Source: a virus
Length of the DNA: 43,771 bases
IMG/VR virus record: IMGVR_UViG_3300022751_000004
Coordinates: 1-43,771 of that record
Strand: one strand, 5' to 3'
Each line of letters begins with the position of its first letter. Within the stretch, counting starts at the first letter, position 1. The notes below the pieces were generated by a model, which saw only the letters and a program-made list of their open reading frames with translations, ran no database searches and was not told the DNA's origin. This document shows positions 43,317 through 43,771 of the stretch, in pieces. A program made the translations under genes and the position numbers.

Positions 43317-43771
43317 ATGATCGAGGTAAAGCACTATTTGCGAAAAGCATACTTGCAAAAATTTGCCTCATTGACCTATCAGGGTAAGGCCATCCCCATG
43401 GATGACGAGAACCTCACAAAGCCGCCCGCCGTTTTCAACTATGGCAATATCCCAGTTGAAGCCTACGTCCTGATACAAAACCAAACCCTGCAGGACGCAT
43501 CCCCAAAGTGCGCGGTAAACCAAAATACTCAATTACAGTTAGACGTAACCACTGTTTTCCCAACAGGAACAACCAATAACGGCGGATACATGCTGGCCGA
43601 TCAGATCAGCGACGTTATACTGCAAGAATTATTCCCCGGAGCAATAAATCAAATCGATCTTCCGTTTCCTGAGGCTCAATTATGGAATGGTTACCTTGTA
43701 TCATCTCAGCACCTTTTTAGTGAGTTTGAAGCATCTCGCGTTTACCGTAACATTCTCATTTTAAATCACAG
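43317..43771 (+). CDS. Tail completion/terminator-type protein, 5' part (continues at 1-155)
   Basis: N-terminal part of the 160-residue protein completed at 1-155: MIEVKHYLRKAYLQKFASLT, then KPPAVFNYGNIPVEAYVLIQNQ and TTNNGGYMLADQISDVILQELFPGA. The alpha/beta layout with a central I.DVIL..L helix fits small tail terminator or DUF3168-like tail completion proteins, which stop tail growth and bind the head connector. The last 127 bases are the terminal repeat. A start three bases after a -7 box predicts a leaderless mRNA. Confidence 0.68.
   Translation, partial: MIEVKHYLRKAYLQKFASLTYQGKAIPMDDENLTKPPAVFNYGNIPVEAYVLIQNQTLQDASPKCAVNQNTQLQLDVTTVFPTGTTNNGGYMLADQISDVILQELFPGAINQIDLPFPEAQLWNGYLVSSQHLFSEFEASRVYRNILILNH
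43645..43771. repeat. Terminal direct repeat, right copy
   Basis: Exact copy of bases 1-127. It lies within the coding sequence of the tail-completion protein that starts at 43317 and, after circularisation, ends at 155. Confidence 0.93.

Noticed and set aside
1-43771. CRISPR array, insertion sequence, integrase/attachment site or diversity-generating retroelement
   Set aside because: No regularly spaced repeats, transposase, recombinase or reverse transcriptase signature was seen. The only long exact repeat is the 127-base end overlap.

Overview
The window is a complete, circularly closed genome of a tailed phage infecting a member of the Bacteroidota. The first 127 bases are repeated exactly at the end (1-127 = 43645-43771), which looks like an assembly overlap on a circular or circularly permuted molecule of 43,644 bp. 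One tail-completion gene runs across the joint. The host phylum is inferred from promoters of the Bacteroidota type (TTTG, then exactly 19 nt, then TAnnTTTG or close variants), weak Shine-Dalgarno sequences, and signal peptides of the form LLSSAQS / AIKAQQ / LGVSCKK. A soil or freshwater sphingobacterial host (Pedobacter/Mucilaginibacter-like) is my guess only. No integrase, transposase, DNA polymerase or obvious endolysin was recognised. The long tape measure (677 aa), major tail tube protein, HK97-type capsid and Siphoviridae-style connector set indicate a long non-contractile tail.

Layout: 1-9.8 kb is the tail module (tail completion, tail tube, frameshifted tail chaperones, tape measure, tail tip, fibre-type proteins). 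9.85-10.9 kb is a small membrane-protein cassette, probably lysis-related (holin-like). 10.9-13.4 kb is a leftward accessory module of small genes with two lipoproteins, a secreted protein, several membrane peptides and a Lar-like zinc protein. 13.46-13.87 kb holds no convincing gene but has the marks of a leftward structured non-coding RNA with its own promoter, terminator and a tRNA-like domain. 13.96-30.4 kb is the rightward early/replication region: an HTH regulator, many small phage proteins, a recombination set (annealing protein, exonuclease, NinG), an SNF2-type helicase with a DNA methyltransferase, a phage-encoded sliding clamp, a GIY-YIG protein and replication-initiation proteins. 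30.5-37 kb is packaging and head (small and large terminase, portal, head morphogenesis protein, protease, HK97-fold capsid). 37.1-41.7 kb is an inserted sugar-modification island with five glycosyltransferase-like genes and one FkbM methyltransferase. 41.76-43.8 kb is the head-tail connector set, which continues across the joint into the tail module.

Genes are tightly packed in ATGA/GTGA-overlapping operons. Regulation visible in the sequence includes evenly spaced Bacteroidota promoters, a set of promoter elements lying only 3-5 nt before start codons (predicting leaderless mRNAs), and several structured leaders. One of these looks like a transcription attenuator with a six-residue leader peptide. 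The most novel items are the tRNA-like-domain RNA at 13.5-13.9 kb, the attenuator at 24.95-25.05 kb, the crossed-stem leader at 16.9 kb, an in-frame TGA inside a CxxC motif at 24.7 kb, and the glycosylation island between capsid and connector genes.
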